NCBI RefSeq assembly: GCF_000722685.1 | Contig: NZ_JPFV01000008.1 | Span: 62,001-126,000 of the forward strand | From: Streptococcus mitis | GTDB lineage: Bacteria; Bacillota; Bacilli; Lactobacillales; Streptococcaceae | DNA length: 64,000 nucleotides | Direction of reading: 5' to 3' | Shown: in pieces, positions 31,167-41,518 of the stretch | How positions within the stretch are numbered: position 1 is the stretch's first letter | Layout of the letters: every line of letters begins with the position of its first letter | Made by a program: the position numbers and the translations under genes | The notes under the pieces: model-generated | Database searches by the model: none | What the model was told of the DNA's origin: nothing | Seen by the model: only the letters and a program-made list of their open reading frames with translations

Positions 31167-33680
31167 ATGGCTAATATTTTAAAAACAATTATCGAAAATG
31201 ATAAAGGAGAAATCCGTCGTCTGGAAAAGATGGCCGACAAGGTTTTCAAATACGAAGACCAAATGGCTGCTTTGACAGATGACCAACTAAAAGCAAAAAC
31301 AGTTGAATTTAAAGAACGTTATCAAAATGGAGAATCACTGGATTCATTGCTTTATGAAGCATTTGCGGTTGTCCGTGAGGGTGCCAAACGTGTCCTAGGT
31401 CTCTTCCCATATAAGGTTCAGGTCATGGGTGGAATCGTTCTTCACCATGGTGACGTGCCAGAGATGCGTACAGGGGAAGGAAAAACCTTGACTGCGACCA
31501 TGCCAGTATACCTCAATGCCCTTTCAGGCAAAGGGGTTCACGTAGTTACGGTCAATGAATACCTATCAGAACGTGACGCGACTGAGATGGGTGAATTGTA
31601 CTCATGGCTTGGTTTGTCAGTAGGGATTAACTTGGCTGCCAAGTCTCCAATGGAGAAAAAAGAAGCCTATGAGTGTGATATTACCTACTCAACCAACTCA
31701 GAAATTGGATTTGACTACCTTCGTGATAACATGGTCGTTCGCGCTGAAAACATGGTACAACGTCCGCTTAACTATGCCTTGGTCGATGAGGTTGACTCAA
31801 TCTTGATTGACGAGGCGCGTACACCTTTGATCGTATCAGGTGCTAACGCAGTTGAAACTAGTCAGTTGTATCACATGGCAGACCACTATGTAAAATCTTT
31901 GGACAAAGACGACTATATCATCGATGTGCAGTCTAAGACTATTGGTTTGTCTGATTCAGGGATTGACAAGGCTGAAAGCTACTTCAAGCTTGACAATCTC
32001 TATGACATCGAAAACGTAGCTCTTACTCACTTTATCGATAACGCCCTTCGTGCCAACTACATCATGCTTCTCGATATTGACTATGTGGTGAGCGAAGAAC
32101 AAGAAATTTTGATTGTCGACCAATTTACAGGTCGTACCATGGAAGGTCGTCGTTATTCTGATGGATTGCACCAAGCCATTGAAGCTAAAGAAGGTGTGCC
32201 AATCCAGGATGAAACCAAGACATCTGCCTCAATCACTTACCAAAACCTTTTCCGTATGTACAAGAAATTGTCTGGTATGACGGGTACAGGTAAGACTGAG
32301 GAAGAAGAATTCCGTGAAATTTACAACATTCGTGTTATTCCAATCCCAACCAACCGTCCTGTTCAACGTATTGACCACTCAGACCTTCTTTATGCAAGTA
32401 TCGAGGCTAAGTTTAAGGCGGTTGTCGAAGATGTTAAGGCTCGTTACCAAAAAGGTCAACCAGTCTTGGTTGGTACAGTAGCGGTTGAAACCAGTGACTA
32501 TATTTCTAAGAAATTAGTCGCAGCTGGCGTTCCTCACGAGGTCTTGAATGCCAAAAACCACTATAAAGAAGCCCAAATCATCATGAATGCTGGTCAACGT
32601 GGTGCTGTTACCATTGCGACTAACATGGCCGGTCGTGGTACCGACATCAAGCTTGGTGAAGGGGTTCGTGAACTTGGTGGACTTTGTGTTATTGGTACAG
32701 AACGTCATGAAAGCCGTCGTATCGATAACCAGCTTCGTGGACGTTCAGGTCGTCAAGGAGACCCAGGTGAGTCACAATTCTACCTATCTCTTGAAGATGA
32801 CTTGATGAAACGTTTTGGTTCTGAACGCTTGAAGGGAATCTTTGAACGCTTGAACATGTCTGAAGAGGCCATCGAGTCTCGTATGTTGACGCGTCAGGTT
32901 GAGGCGGCGCAAAAACGTGTCGAAGGAAATAACTACGATACTCGTAAACAAGTCCTTCAATACGATGACGTCATGCGTGAACAACGTGAAATTATCTACG
33001 CTCAACGTTACGACGTCATCACTGCAGATCGTGACTTGGCACCTGAAATTCAGTCTATGATTAAACGCACGATTGGTCGTGTCGTTGATGGTCATGCGCG
33101 TGCAAAACAAGATGAAAAACTTGAAGCAATTTTGAACTTTGCTAAGTACAATTTGCTTCCAGAAGATTCTATTACGATGGAAGACTGGTCAGGCTTGTCT
33201 GATAAGGCCATCAAGGAAGAGCTCTTCCAACGTGCCTTGAAGGTTTACGACAGTCAAGTTTCAAAACTACGAGATGAAGAAGCAGTTAAAGAGTTCCAAA
33301 AAGTCTTGATTCTACGAGTGGTAGATAATAAGTGGACAGATCATATCGATGCCCTTGATCAATTGCGTAACGCGGTTGGACTTCGTGGCTATGCTCAGAA
33401 CAACCCTGTTGTTGAGTATCAGGCAGAAGGTTTCCGTATGTTCAATGATATGATTGGTTCGATTGAGTTTGATGTAACACGCTTGATGATGAAAGCACAA
33501 ATTCATGAACAAGAAAGACCACAAGCAGAACACCATATCAGTACAACAGCGACTCGCAATATCGCTGCCCACCAAGCAAATATACCAGAAGATTTGGATT
33601 TGAGTCAGATTGGACGGAATGAACTTTGCCCATGTGGTTCTGGTAAGAAGTTTAAAAACTGTCACGGAAAAAGACAATAA
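31167..33680 (+). CDS. secA: Preprotein translocase ATPase SecA
   Basis: An 837-residue SecA motor that drives Sec-dependent export. Walker A M-R-T-G-E-G-K-T, the D-E-V-D-S box, helicase motif M-A-G-R-G-T-D and the C-terminal zinc motif [14 protein letters not shown] are all visible. This is the housekeeping SecA: the accessory SecA2 of streptococci lacks the zinc tail. Own promoter upstream and hairpin downstream. Confidence 0.97.
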   Translation: MANILKTIIENDKGEIRRLEKMADKVFKYEDQMAALTDDQLKAKTVEFKERYQNGESLDSLLYEAFAVVREGAKRVLGLFPYKVQVMGGIVLHHGDVPEMRTGEGKTLTATMPVYLNALSGKGVHVVTVNEYLSERDATEMGELYSWLGLSVGINLAAKSPMEKKEAYECDITYSTNSEIGFDYLRDNMVVRAENMVQRPLNYALVDEVDSILIDEARTPLIVSGANAVETSQLYHMADHYVKSLDKDDYIIDVQSKTIGLSDSGIDKAESYFKLDNLYDIENVALTHFIDNALRANYIMLLDIDYVVSEEQEILIVDQFTGRTMEGRRYSDGLHQAIEAKEGVPIQDETKTSASITYQNLFRMYKKLSGMTGTGKTEEEEFREIYNIRVIPIPTNRPVQRIDHSDLLYASIEAKFKAVVEDVKARYQKGQPVLVGTVAVETSDYISKKLVAAGVPHEVLNAKNHYKEAQIIMNAGQRGAVTIATNMAGRGTDIKLGEGVRELGGLCVIGTERHESRRIDNQLRGRSGRQGDPGESQFYLSLEDDLMKRFGSERLKGIFERLNMSEEAIESRMLTRQVEAAQKRVEGNNYDTRKQVLQYDDVMREQREIIYAQRYDVITADRDLAPEIQSMIKRTIGRVVDGHARAKQDEKLEAILNFAKYNLLPEDSITMEDWSGLSDKAIKEELFQRALKVYDSQVSKLRDEEAVKEFQKVLILRVVDNKWTDHIDALDQLRNAVGLRGYAQNNPVVEYQAEGFRMFNDMIGSIEFDVTRLMMKAQIHEQERPQAEHHISTTATRNIAAHQANIPEDLDLSQIGRNELCPCGSGKKFKNCHGKRQ

Positions 33681-33698
33681 AATGAGATAGTTTAGAGG

Positions 33699-33737
33699 CG
33701 GATACCTTGTGAAAAGTATATTTTTACTTGGTATCCG
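33699..33737 (+). terminator. Hairpin between secA and the first DAHP synthase gene
   Basis: CGGATACC / GGTATCCG 8-bp outer stem with an inner AAGTA / TACTT helix, followed by TTTGCTTTAT. It probably ends secA transcripts or attenuates read-through into the aromatic genes. Confidence 0.6.
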
Positions 33738-33760
33738 TTTGCTTTATAAGGAGATGAGTT

Positions 33761-34792
33761 ATGGTATTTACAGCAAAAAGTCCTAAAATTAATATTGAAG
33801 AAGTTCGTGCCTTATCAAAATTGGAAGGCCAAGCTTTGGAGAGAAAATCACAGCGCGATCAAGAGCTAGAAGCCATTATACGTGGAGAAGACCAGCGGAT
33901 TCTATTGGTAATCGGGCCATGCTCATCTGACAATGAAGAAGCTGTTCTTGAGTACGCTAAGCGTTTGGCAGTCCTACAAGAAGAAGTAGCAGACCGTATC
34001 TTTATGGTTATGCGTGTTTATACTGCCAAACCCCGTACCAACGGAGATGGCTATAAGGGATTAATTCACCAGCCTAACACGGCAGAAGCGCCTAGTCTTA
34101 TCAACGGAATCAAAGCTGTTCGCCATCTTCACTATCGTGTCATCACGGAAACAGGTATGACGACAGCTGATGAAATGCTTTATCCTGAAAATCTTCCTCT
34201 TGTGGATGATCTGATTTCTTACATGGCGGTTGGTGCCCGTTCGGTTGAAGACCAGCAACACCGCTTTGTAGCAAGTGGAGCAGATTTTGCGACTGGTTTT
34301 AAAAATCCAACTTCAGGAAATCTCAATGTCATGTTTAATGGGATTTATGCTGCTCAAAACAAACAAAGCTTCCTTTTCCTAGGAAAAGAGGTGGAAACAA
34401 CTGGGAACCCGCTTTCGCACGCTATTCTTCGTGGAGCAACCAATGAGTATGGTAAGAATATTCCCAACTACTACTATGATAATTTGATGGATACTATTGC
34501 CCAGTATGAGAAAATGGGCTTGGAAAATCCTTTTATCATCGTGGATACCAATCATGACAACTCTGGTAAGCAATACATGGACCAGATTCGAATTGTCCGC
34601 CAGACCTTGATTAACCGTGATTGGAATGAAAAAATCAAGCAGTACGTTCGTGGTTTTATGATTGAGTCTTATCTAGAAGACGGCCGTCAAAACGAACCAG
34701 AAGTATTTGGCAAGTCTATCACAGACCCTTGTCTTGGCTGGGAAAATACGGAAGCCCTTGTCAGAGAAATCTATCAAACGCTAGGAGAATAA
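33761..34792 (+). CDS. 3-deoxy-7-phosphoheptulonate (DAHP) synthase, first copy
   Basis: A 343-residue class I DAHP synthase, condensing phosphoenolpyruvate and erythrose-4-phosphate to start the shikimate pathway. Motifs seen are I-G-P-C-S-S-D-N, the K-P-R-T-N-G-D-G-Y-K-G phosphoenolpyruvate site, the G-A-R-S-V-E-D-Q segment and the metal-binding D-T-N-H-D-N-S-G-K-Q. AAGGAG precedes the ATG. It is followed after one base by a paralogue of exactly the same length; two copies often differ in aromatic amino-acid feedback. Confidence 0.93.
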   Translation: MVFTAKSPKINIEEVRALSKLEGQALERKSQRDQELEAIIRGEDQRILLVIGPCSSDNEEAVLEYAKRLAVLQEEVADRIFMVMRVYTAKPRTNGDGYKGLIHQPNTAEAPSLINGIKAVRHLHYRVITETGMTTADEMLYPENLPLVDDLISYMAVGARSVEDQQHRFVASGADFATGFKNPTSGNLNVMFNGIYAAQNKQSFLFLGKEVETTGNPLSHAILRGATNEYGKNIPNYYYDNLMDTIAQYEKMGLENPFIIVDTNHDNSGKQYMDQIRIVRQTLINRDWNEKIKQYVRGFMIESYLEDGRQNEPEVFGKSITDPCLGWENTEALVREIYQTLGE

Positions 34793-34793
34793 G

Positions 34794-35825
34794 ATGGCAT
34801 TTATTGAAAAAGGTCAAGAAATTGATATTGAAGCAATCAAGGCAGAAACCCAATTGTCTGCGGAAGCCCTGCGACTAAAGGAGCGCCGTGATAGAGAATT
34901 GGCAGACATTATTTCAGGAGAAGATGACCGTATCCTTTTGGTGATTGGTCCTTGCTCTTCTGATAATGAAGAGGCTGTCTTGGAATATGCCCGCCGTTTA
35001 TCCGCCTTGCAGAAGAAGGTGGCGGACAAGATTTTCATGGTTATGCGTGTTTATACTGCTAAACCTCGTACTAACGGAGACGGCTATAAAGGTTTGGTTC
35101 ACCAACCAGATACCTCTAAGGCTCCAAGCCTGATTAACGGCTTGCAGGCTGTACGCCAGTTACATTACCGCGTGATTACAGAGACTGGTTTGACAACGGC
35201 AGATGAGATGCTTTATCCGTCAAATCTGGTCTTGGTAGATGATTTGGTTAGCTACCATGCTGTAGGGGCTCGTTCTGTGGAAGACCAAGAGCACCGTTTT
35301 GTGGCTTCAGGGATTGATGCACCAGTGGGAATGAAAAATCCAACCTCAGGAAATCTTGGGGTTATGTTTAACGGTATCTATGCCGCTCAGAATAAACAGA
35401 CCTTCCTCTTCCATGGTCAAGAAGTTGAGACTTCAGGAAATCCCTTGGCCCACGTCATCCTTCGTGGCGCAGTTAATGAATATGGGAAAAATGAGCCTAA
35501 CTTTTACTATGAAACTTTGCTAAATGCCATTGAACGCTATGAAGCCATGGGACTTGAAAATCCCTTTATCCTCATTGATACTAACCATGATAACTCAGGC
35601 AAGCAATATATGGAGCAAATTCGAATTGTTCGCCAGACCTTGCAAAATCGTGATTGGAACGAGAAAATCAAAAAGACGGTTCGAGGCTTTATGATTGAAT
35701 CCTACCTAGCAGATGGTCGTCAAAACCAACCAGAGGTCTTTGGCTGCTCCATTACCGACCCTTGCCTAGGTTGGGAAAATACAGAGACCTTGGTAGAAGA
35801 AATCTATGCTACCTTGACAAAATAA
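34794..35825 (+). CDS. 3-deoxy-7-phosphoheptulonate (DAHP) synthase, second copy
   Basis: A 343-residue class I DAHP synthase with all motifs of the first copy (I-G-P-C-S-S-D-N, K-P-R-T-N-G-D-G-Y-K-G, G-A-R-S-V-E-D-Q, D-T-N-H-D-N-S-G-K-Q). It is clearly divergent in the N-terminal 30 residues and at scattered positions, so this is an established paralogue rather than a recent duplicate. The start is one base after the stop of copy 1 (TAAGATG), implying coupling. This tandem pair before acpS is a known feature of the mitis group. Confidence 0.93.
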   Translation: MAFIEKGQEIDIEAIKAETQLSAEALRLKERRDRELADIISGEDDRILLVIGPCSSDNEEAVLEYARRLSALQKKVADKIFMVMRVYTAKPRTNGDGYKGLVHQPDTSKAPSLINGLQAVRQLHYRVITETGLTTADEMLYPSNLVLVDDLVSYHAVGARSVEDQEHRFVASGIDAPVGMKNPTSGNLGVMFNGIYAAQNKQTFLFHGQEVETSGNPLAHVILRGAVNEYGKNEPNFYYETLLNAIERYEAMGLENPFILIDTNHDNSGKQYMEQIRIVRQTLQNRDWNEKIKKTVRGFMIESYLADGRQNQPEVFGCSITDPCLGWENTETLVEEIYATLTK

Positions 35826-35836
35826 GTGAAAAGGAT

Positions 35837-35863
35837 GGAGTTGGGGGAATCTCAACTCCTTTT
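35837..35863 (+). terminator. Weak terminator or attenuator between the DAHP pair and acpS
   Basis: GGAGTTG / CAACTCC 7-bp stem, 9-base loop, then TTTT, ending eight bases before the acpS ATG. It would reduce read-through and also overlaps the acpS ribosome-binding region. Confidence 0.6.
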
Positions 35864-35870
35864 GATGAGA

Positions 35871-36233
35871 ATGATAGTTGGACACGGAATTGACATCGAA
35901 GAATTGGCTTCGATAGAAAGCGCAGTTACACGACATGAAGGATTTGCTAAGCGCGTGCTGACCGCTAAGGAAATGGAACGGTTTAACAGTCTTAAAGGGC
36001 GCAGACAAATCGAATATTTAGCTGGTCGCTGGTCGGCTAAGGAGGCATTTTCCAAGGCTATGGGAACGGGTATTGGGAAGCTCGGTTTTCAGGATTTGGA
36101 AGTCTTGAATAATGAACGCGGGGCGCCTTATTTTAGTCAGGCACCATTTTTAGGAAAGATTTGGCTGTCTATCAGCCATACCGATCAGTTTGTGATAGCC
36201 AGTGTCATTTTGGAGGAAAATCATGAAAGCTAG
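35871..36233 (+). CDS. acpS: Holo-[acyl-carrier-protein] synthase
   Basis: A 120-residue AcpS, which transfers 4'-phosphopantetheine from CoA to acyl carrier protein. G-H-G-I-D-I-E-E-L at the N-terminus and [16 protein letters not shown] carry the magnesium-binding Asp and Glu. The ATG at 35871 fits the family start; a GTG 15 codons upstream is inside the hairpin region and rejected. The ribosome site is weak. It overlaps alr by 11 bases. Confidence 0.94.
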   Translation: MIVGHGIDIEELASIESAVTRHEGFAKRVLTAKEMERFNSLKGRRQIEYLAGRWSAKEAFSKAMGTGIGKLGFQDLEVLNNERGAPYFSQAPFLGKIWLSISHTDQFVIASVILEENHES

Positions 36234-37326
36234 TCCACATAGACCAACCAAGGCTCTGATTCATCTGGGAGCTATTCGACAAAATATTCAGCAAATGGGG
36301 GCTCATATCCCTCAAGGAACGCTCAAGTGGGCTGTGGTCAAGGCCAATGCTTACGGGCATGGGGCAGTAGCTGTTGCCAAGGCGATTCAAGATGATGTAG
36401 ATGGATTTTGCGTTTCCAATATCGATGAAGCCATTGAACTTAGACAAGCTGGACTCAGCAAGCGAATCCTCATTTTAGGAGTTTCTGAAATCGAAGCTGT
36501 TTCTCTTGCTAAAGAATACGATATCGCCTTGACTGTGGCTGGACTGGAGTGGATTCAAGCACTCTTAGATAAGGAAGCGGACCTAACTGGATTGACAGTC
36601 CATCTCAAGATTGATTCAGGAATGGGACGGATTGGTTTTAGAGAGGCTAGTGAAGCTGAGCAGGCTCAAGATTTGCTCCAACAACATGGTGCTCGTGTTG
36701 AAGGGATTTTTACCCACTTTGCGACTGCAGATGAGGAATCAGATACCTACTTTAATGAACAGTTAGAACGGTTTAAAACTATTTTAGCTAGTATGAAAGG
36801 TCTTCCAGAGCTGGTTCATGCCAGCAATTCGGCAACGACTCTTTGGCATGCAGAGACTATTTTTAACGCGGTTCGTATGGGAGACGCTATGTATGGTCTC
36901 AATCCAAGTGGAGAGGTTTTGGATTTGCCTTATGACCTGACACCAGCCTTGACCTTGGAGTCTGCTTTAGTCCATGTCAAGACAGTTTCAGCTGGAGCTT
37001 GCATGGGCTATGGAGCAACTTATCAAGCGGATAGCGAGCAAGTCATCGCGACCGTGCCAATCGGCTATGCGGATGGTTGGACACGTGATATGCAGAATTT
37101 CTCCGTCTTGGTAGATGGCCAAGCTTGCCCAATCGTTGGGCGGGTTTCTATGGACCAAATCACCATTCGTCTGCCTAAGCTTTATCCACTGGGAACCAAG
37201 GTAACTTTGATTGGTTCTAACGGGAACAAGGAAATCACAGCTACTCAGGTAGCGACCTACCGTGGGACTATTAACTATGAGGTGGTTTGTCTTCTCAGCG
37301 ACCGCATTCCGAGAGAATATTATTAG
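36223..37326 (+). CDS. alr: Alanine racemase
   Basis: A 367-residue PLP enzyme supplying D-alanine for peptidoglycan and teichoic acids. The PLP lysine is in [10 protein letters not shown] (about residue 40), and the catalytic Tyr region is G-Y-G-A-T-Y in the C-terminal beta domain. The ATG at 36223 follows GGAGG and lies within the end of acpS, the conserved acpS-alr arrangement. Longer upstream codons are rejected. Confidence 0.96.
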   Translation: MKASPHRPTKALIHLGAIRQNIQQMGAHIPQGTLKWAVVKANAYGHGAVAVAKAIQDDVDGFCVSNIDEAIELRQAGLSKRILILGVSEIEAVSLAKEYDIALTVAGLEWIQALLDKEADLTGLTVHLKIDSGMGRIGFREASEAEQAQDLLQQHGARVEGIFTHFATADEESDTYFNEQLERFKTILASMKGLPELVHASNSATTLWHAETIFNAVRMGDAMYGLNPSGEVLDLPYDLTPALTLESALVHVKTVSAGACMGYGATYQADSEQVIATVPIGYADGWTRDMQNFSVLVDGQACPIVGRVSMDQITIRLPKLYPLGTKVTLIGSNGNKEITATQVATYRGTINYEVVCLLSDRIPREYY

Positions 37327-37344
37327 AAAAGAAAGGAGTGGAGC

Positions 37345-39360
37345 ATGAATCTACATCAACCCTTGCATGTCTTACCTGGTGTGGGACCAAAGTCAGCAGA
37401 AAAATACGCCAAACTAGGAATTGAAAATTTGCAAGACCTCTTGCTCTACTTTCCTTTCCGTTATGAAGACTTCAAAACCAAGCAAGTATTGGAACTAGAG
37501 GACGGGGAGAAGGCAGTCCTATCTGGTCAAGTCGTGACTCCTGCCAGTGTCCAGTATTATGGATTCAAGCGCAATCGCCTGCGCTTTAGTCTTAAGCAGG
37601 GAGAAGTCGTTTTTGCGGTGAATTTCTTTAACCAGCCCTATCTGGCTGATAAGATAGAGTTGGGAGCAACTCTTGCTGTCTTTGGAAAATGGGATCGTGC
37701 CAAGGCTAGTCTAACTGGGATGAAGGTCCTAGCTCAGGTGGAAGATGACCTCCAGCCTGTCTATCGTTTGGCTCAAGGAATCAGTCAGGCAAGTCTGGTC
37801 AAGGTCATCAAGACAGCCTTTGATCAGGGGCTGGACCTCTTGATTGAGGAAAATCTGCCCCAGTCTTTACTGGATAAATACAAACTTATGTCCCGTTGTC
37901 AGGCAGTTCGAGCCATGCATTTCCCTAAGGATTTGGCAGAATACAAGCAGGCCCTTCGCCGTATCAAGTTTGAGGAACTCTTTTATTTCCAAATGCAATT
38001 GCAGACGCTCAAGTCTAAAAACAGAGTTCAGGGAAGCGGTCTGGTTCTGAATTGGTCTCAGGAAAAAGTGACAGCTGTTAAAGAAAATCTGCCATTTGAC
38101 CTAACCCAAGCTCAGGAAAAGAGTTTGCAGGAAATTTTGACAGACATGAAGTCCGACCACCACATGAATCGTCTCTTACAAGGTGATGTGGGGAGCGGAA
38201 AAACAGTAGTTGCTGGCTTGGCCATGTTTGCGGCGGTGACAGCTGGTTATCAGGCTGCCCTAATGGTACCAACAGAAATCCTCGCAGAGCAACACTTTGA
38301 AAGTCTACAGAGTCTCTTTCCAGACTTGAAACTGGCTCTCTTGACAGGATCCTTGAAAGCTGCAGAAAAGAGAGAAGTCTTGGAGACTATTGCCAAGGGT
38401 GAGGCTGATTTGATTATCGGAACCCACGCTCTGATTCAGGATGGGGTAGATTATGCTCGTCTTGGCTTGATTATCATCGATGAGCAGCACCGCTTTGGTG
38501 TAGGGCAAAGGCGTGTTCTGAGAGAAAAAGGCGACAACCCAGATGTCCTCATGATGACGGCGACTCCCATACCACGGACGCTGGCTATCACGGCATTTGG
38601 CGATATGGATGTTTCCATTATTGACCAGATGCCAGCAGGGCGGAAGCCTATTGTGACACGCTGGATCAAGCATGAGCAACTATCTCAGGTCTTGACTTGG
38701 TTAGAGGGGGAAATTCAAAAAGGTTCACAAGCCTATGTCATCTCTCCCTTGATTGAAAAATCAGAAGCTCTGGATTTGAAAAATGCTATTGCTTTATCTG
38801 AGGAATTGACGGCTCATTTTGCTGGTAAGGCAGAGGTGGCTCTTCTACATGGTAAGATGAAGAGTGACGAAAAAGACCAGATTATGCAGGAGTTCAAAGA
38901 GCGAAAAACGGATATTCTGGTTTCAACGACGGTTATCGAGGTAGGGGTCAATATTCCCAATGCGACCGTCATGATTATCATGGATGCCGATCGCTTCGGT
39001 CTCAGCCAGCTTCACCAGCTTAGAGGTCGTGTGGGTCGGGGAGACAAGCAGTCCTATGCGGTTCTCGTTGCCAATCCCAAGACGGATTCTGGGAAAGACC
39101 GCATGCGCATCATGACAGAAACGACCAATGGATTTGTCCTTGCGGAGGAAGACTTGAAAATGCGTGGTTCAGGTGAAATTTTTGGAACCAGACAGTCAGG
39201 TCTTCCAGAGTTCCAAGTAGCTGATATTATCGAAGATTTTCCGATTTTAGAAGAAGCTAGAAAAGTTGCTAGTTACATTAGTTCTATTGAAGGCTGGCAA
39301 GAGGATCCAGAGTGGCGCATGATTGCTCTTCATTTGGAAAAGAAAGAACATTTAGATTAA
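37345..39360 (+). CDS. recG: ATP-dependent DNA helicase RecG
   Basis: A 671-residue branch-migration helicase. The N-terminal OB-fold wedge domain (1-150) is followed by two RecA-like domains: Walker A G-D-V-G-S-G-K-T, D-E-Q-H, the M-T-A-T-P-I-P-R-T-L motif, and Q-L-R-G-R-V-G-R-G. It remodels stalled replication forks and Holliday junctions. GAAAGGAGTG precedes the ATG. Last gene of the acpS-alr-recG run. Confidence 0.97.
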   Translation: MNLHQPLHVLPGVGPKSAEKYAKLGIENLQDLLLYFPFRYEDFKTKQVLELEDGEKAVLSGQVVTPASVQYYGFKRNRLRFSLKQGEVVFAVNFFNQPYLADKIELGATLAVFGKWDRAKASLTGMKVLAQVEDDLQPVYRLAQGISQASLVKVIKTAFDQGLDLLIEENLPQSLLDKYKLMSRCQAVRAMHFPKDLAEYKQALRRIKFEELFYFQMQLQTLKSKNRVQGSGLVLNWSQEKVTAVKENLPFDLTQAQEKSLQEILTDMKSDHHMNRLLQGDVGSGKTVVAGLAMFAAVTAGYQAALMVPTEILAEQHFESLQSLFPDLKLALLTGSLKAAEKREVLETIAKGEADLIIGTHALIQDGVDYARLGLIIIDEQHRFGVGQRRVLREKGDNPDVLMMTATPIPRTLAITAFGDMDVSIIDQMPAGRKPIVTRWIKHEQLSQVLTWLEGEIQKGSQAYVISPLIEKSEALDLKNAIALSEELTAHFAGKAEVALLHGKMKSDEKDQIMQEFKERKTDILVSTTVIEVGVNIPNATVMIIMDADRFGLSQLHQLRGRVGRGDKQSYAVLVANPKTDSGKDRMRIMTETTNGFVLAEEDLKMRGSGEIFGTRQSGLPEFQVADIIEDFPILEEARKVASYISSIEGWQEDPEWRMIALHLEKKEHLD

Positions 39361-39379
39361 GCTTTCTCTAAGGAAAACT

Positions 39380-39485
39380 TATACTCAATGAAAATCAAAG
39401 AGCAAACTAGGAAGCTAGCCGCAAGCTGTACTTGAGTACGGTAAGGCGACGCTGACGTGGTTTGAATTTGATTTTCGAAGAGTAT
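39380..39485. repeat. BOX element without full boxB
   Basis: TACTCAATGAAAATCAAAGA at the left and TTTCGAAGAGTATT at the right, with GGTAAGGCGACGCTGACG in the middle matching the BOX-PCR segment. Same family as 11656-11840 but no complete boxB module. Confidence 0.82.
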
Positions 39486-39547
39486 TAAGCTAGTTTTCAG
39501 GTTTGTCCCTTATACTAGAGTCATCAAAAAGAAACGAGGACTCTCAC

Positions 39548-39610
39548 ATGACAGTAACGATTAAAGTAAATTACCAAACCACTTTCCAGAAGAAAGAAGC
39601 AACAAAATAA
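39548..39610 (+). CDS. Possible 20-residue peptide gene
   Basis: An ATG preceded by ACGAGGA at about 10 bases opens a 20-codon frame ending in K-K-E-A-T-K. A TATACT box lies at about 39512-39517 and a terminator at 39624-39649, so there may be a small dedicated transcript. The peptide is basic and polar, not a double-glycine or hydrophobic pheromone. It may be the intact small gene seen after recG in relatives, or a remnant; family not recognised. Confidence 0.35.
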   Translation: MTVTIKVNYQTTFQKKEATK

Positions 39611-39623
39611 GATTGAACAGGAG

Positions 39624-39649
39624 AAAAAGGGCGGAAATGCTCTTTTTTT
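39624..39649 (+). terminator. Terminator after the small peptide frame
   Basis: AAAAAGGGC / GCTCTTTTT-type stem (one G-T pair) with a GGAAAT loop followed by a T run. Confidence 0.6.
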
Positions 39650-39960
39650 GTTTCTAAAAGCACAATTTATTGAATCTAAAATAGCACACTGCGGATTCTA
39701 AAAAAATTCTAGAAATTATAGTAGATTGAATCCGAAATAGTTCACCGAGTTTTCTAAAACATTGCTAGAAATTAGCTTGAATTCCGCAATCAATTTGTTC
39801 AGTTTTTATTTCATTTAACTATAATTTGACTTTCCTAATTTCTTTGTTCATATCTTATTTCAATACACCATATCTTACTATTTCAGAGCCCGCATCTAGC
39901 ATAACTAAAAAAACAGATTCTTCCATCTGTTACGGAAAAATCTGTCATTGATTTAATGAT
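39650..39960. other. Non-coding stretch with short degenerate repeats
   Basis: No convincing gene. Two related segments (ATTGAATCTAAAATAGCACA near 39670 and ATTGAATCCGAAATAGTTCA near 39725, each followed by a TTCTA/GAAATT-rich stretch) suggest degraded ends of an insertion element or small dispersed repeat. A weak CAGAT...ATCTG hairpin lies near 39913-39932. Confidence 0.4.
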
Positions 39961-40548
39961 TTACAAAAACTCCAACCACGGTTTGCGAATGCTATCCTTG
40001 CTGGTTTCTCTATATTTTTTTAGTTCTAAGAACGCCATCTTGACTAGATGGTTTTCTTGACCGTTATTTGTGATGGTTAAGACCTCACCTGTCGTATCCT
40101 CTCGCATACTAAAACTGTGAAAGGCTAAATCATCCTGAAAGTAGTTGCTGTCCACAATTGCAATGGAGTAAACAGGAGCGATATGCTTGTAACTCTGGTG
40201 GGTGTCACCTTCACGTTGGCGAATTTTCTCAAGATTCTGATTGACCTGACTACATAGATAAGCCCACAAGCGATTGATGAAAAAATTCTGATGATGCACC
40301 TGAATCTCAATAATTACTTGAGTGCCATTATCTAGTTCAGCTAAAACATCTATACTGGTATAGAAATCCTGCGCAGAGTAGGGCAGGGAAGGCAAGACGT
40401 GAATATTGCTCCCCTCCAAAATGGTCACATTTTTAGCTGGCAAGTCCAGCATATCGCGAATAAATTGACAAGTGATTTCTGGATTGCTAAAAATCTTCTT
40501 AGCAACCAAGTCATTGGTTGGGCTAATGCCCGGATGTCTGAGAATCAT
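39961..40548 (-). CDS. Rpn-family (PD-(D/E)XK) nuclease/transposase-like protein, C-terminally short
   Basis: A 195-residue member of the Rpn recombination-promoting nuclease / PD-(D/E)XK transposase family. It opens with N-D-L-V-A-K-K-I-F and has the nuclease core D-V-L-A-E-L-D-N-G-T-Q-V-I-I-E-I-Q-V with D and E-x-Q, and the R-L-W-A-Y-L helix. Family members are commonly near 300 residues; this one stops after K-P-W-L-E-F-L, so the C-terminal part is missing, and the frame beyond the stop is not recognisably related. A degraded but possibly still foldable copy of a mobile-type gene. Confidence 0.75.
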   Translation of the reverse strand: MILRHPGISPTNDLVAKKIFSNPEITCQFIRDMLDLPAKNVTILEGSNIHVLPSLPYSAQDFYTSIDVLAELDNGTQVIIEIQVHHQNFFINRLWAYLCSQVNQNLEKIRQREGDTHQSYKHIAPVYSIAIVDSNYFQDDLAFHSFSMREDTTGEVLTITNNGQENHLVKMAFLELKKYRETSKDSIRKPWLEFL

Positions 40549-40689
40549 CCATTCCCTCCTTCTATTATACCATATTTTAAAATCTAATTTTGCTAGATTC
40601 GATGGTTCTATCTATTTATTCGGAAAAAAGAGGATAAATGAAATAGTAAATAAAAAATAAGAACAGCGGATAAGCAATAAATTTTAAGA

Positions 40690-41241
40690 TTATCTGTCTT
40701 CTCCGCTTATCTGATAATAAATAAGGTTCGCAATATAGCCTTTTCTCTCTACCTCATTTGCAACAGTCTTTAGATAGAACATTCCAGTCTTATCCATAAC
40801 ATGACCTGAAGCTGGGTTGAGATTGGCATATCGTGCTTTGACTTTTTGAAAACCTGCTTGAGTAAAACAGAAGTCTAAGATAGCTTTTAAGGCCTCTGTC
40901 ATAAGACCACGGCTCCAATAGTTTTTTCCTAAAACATAGCCAATTTCACAGCTGGAATCATCCTCATTCATCTCAACGATGCTGATATCTCCTATCACTT
41001 GCTCTGGCTTTTCTTTGAGGTAAATGACTCATTTGTAATAGTTGGGATTGGCATAGGAAGCAACCCAATTACGAATTGAGTTTCGAGTGTTCTCAACATC
41101 AGGATGGGGATTCCAAGTAACATAGGTCAGATTCTCAGCAGACGAAGCCCAATTTTGAAACATGGCTTCCACATCACTCTCCACAAATCTTCTCAAGATT
41201 AAACGGTTTGTCTGTAATATTTGCGTACCGATTGCTTTCAT
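40690..41241 (-). pseudogene. GNAT-family N-acetyltransferase broken by one in-frame stop
   Basis: Two pieces of one GNAT gene lie in the same frame, separated only by TGA (plus-strand TCA at 41029-41031). The N-terminal part has L-Q-T-N-R-L-I-L-R-R-F; the C-terminal part has I-G-D-I-S-I-V, G-Y-V-L-G-K-N-Y-W-S-R-G-L-M-T-E-A (acetyl-CoA loop) and a final strand. Between them Y-Y-K-stop-V-I-Y-L-K-E fits a Trp codon (TGG) changed to TGA. No frameshift is present, so this is a recent nonsense mutation, a sequencing error, or rare read-through. Related enzymes acetylate ribosomal protein N-termini or small amines. Confidence 0.85.
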
Positions 41242-41518
41242 GATGTTACCTCGCTTTCTGGTGTGTGATTCTCTATCCAATCTACATTGAAATTATAGTA
41301 TATCGAGATAAACTGTAGACAAATCAACTGGGGCATTCACATTAATTTCTAAAAATACTTTAGAAGTTAATTGGTACTATTCTAGATTCAATTTATTAGA
41401 CTTTCAGTCAGTAGGTTTGAAGAAAAAATCTAAATTCATTTTCTATTTACCCTTCTTTCTTGCATTGCTTTTCTAGATATGCTACAGTTATGGTAGCGAT
41501 TACAAAAAGGAGCATGCT
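41242..41518. promoter_or_regulatory. Divergent intergenic region with axe1 promoter
   Basis: TTGCAT (41460-41465) and TACAGT (41483-41488) are 17 bases apart with TGC before the -10, reading into axe1. AAAAAGGAG precedes the ATG. The rest is AT-rich with no gene seen. Confidence 0.5.

Noticed and set aside
33761..35825. Tandem DAHP synthase genes as an assembly duplication
   Set aside because: The copies differ throughout, especially in the N-terminal 30 residues, so they are real paralogues.
39650..39960. A complete insertion sequence upstream of the Rpn-type gene
   Set aside because: Only short degenerate repeats are seen; no transposase frame or clean terminal inverted repeats.
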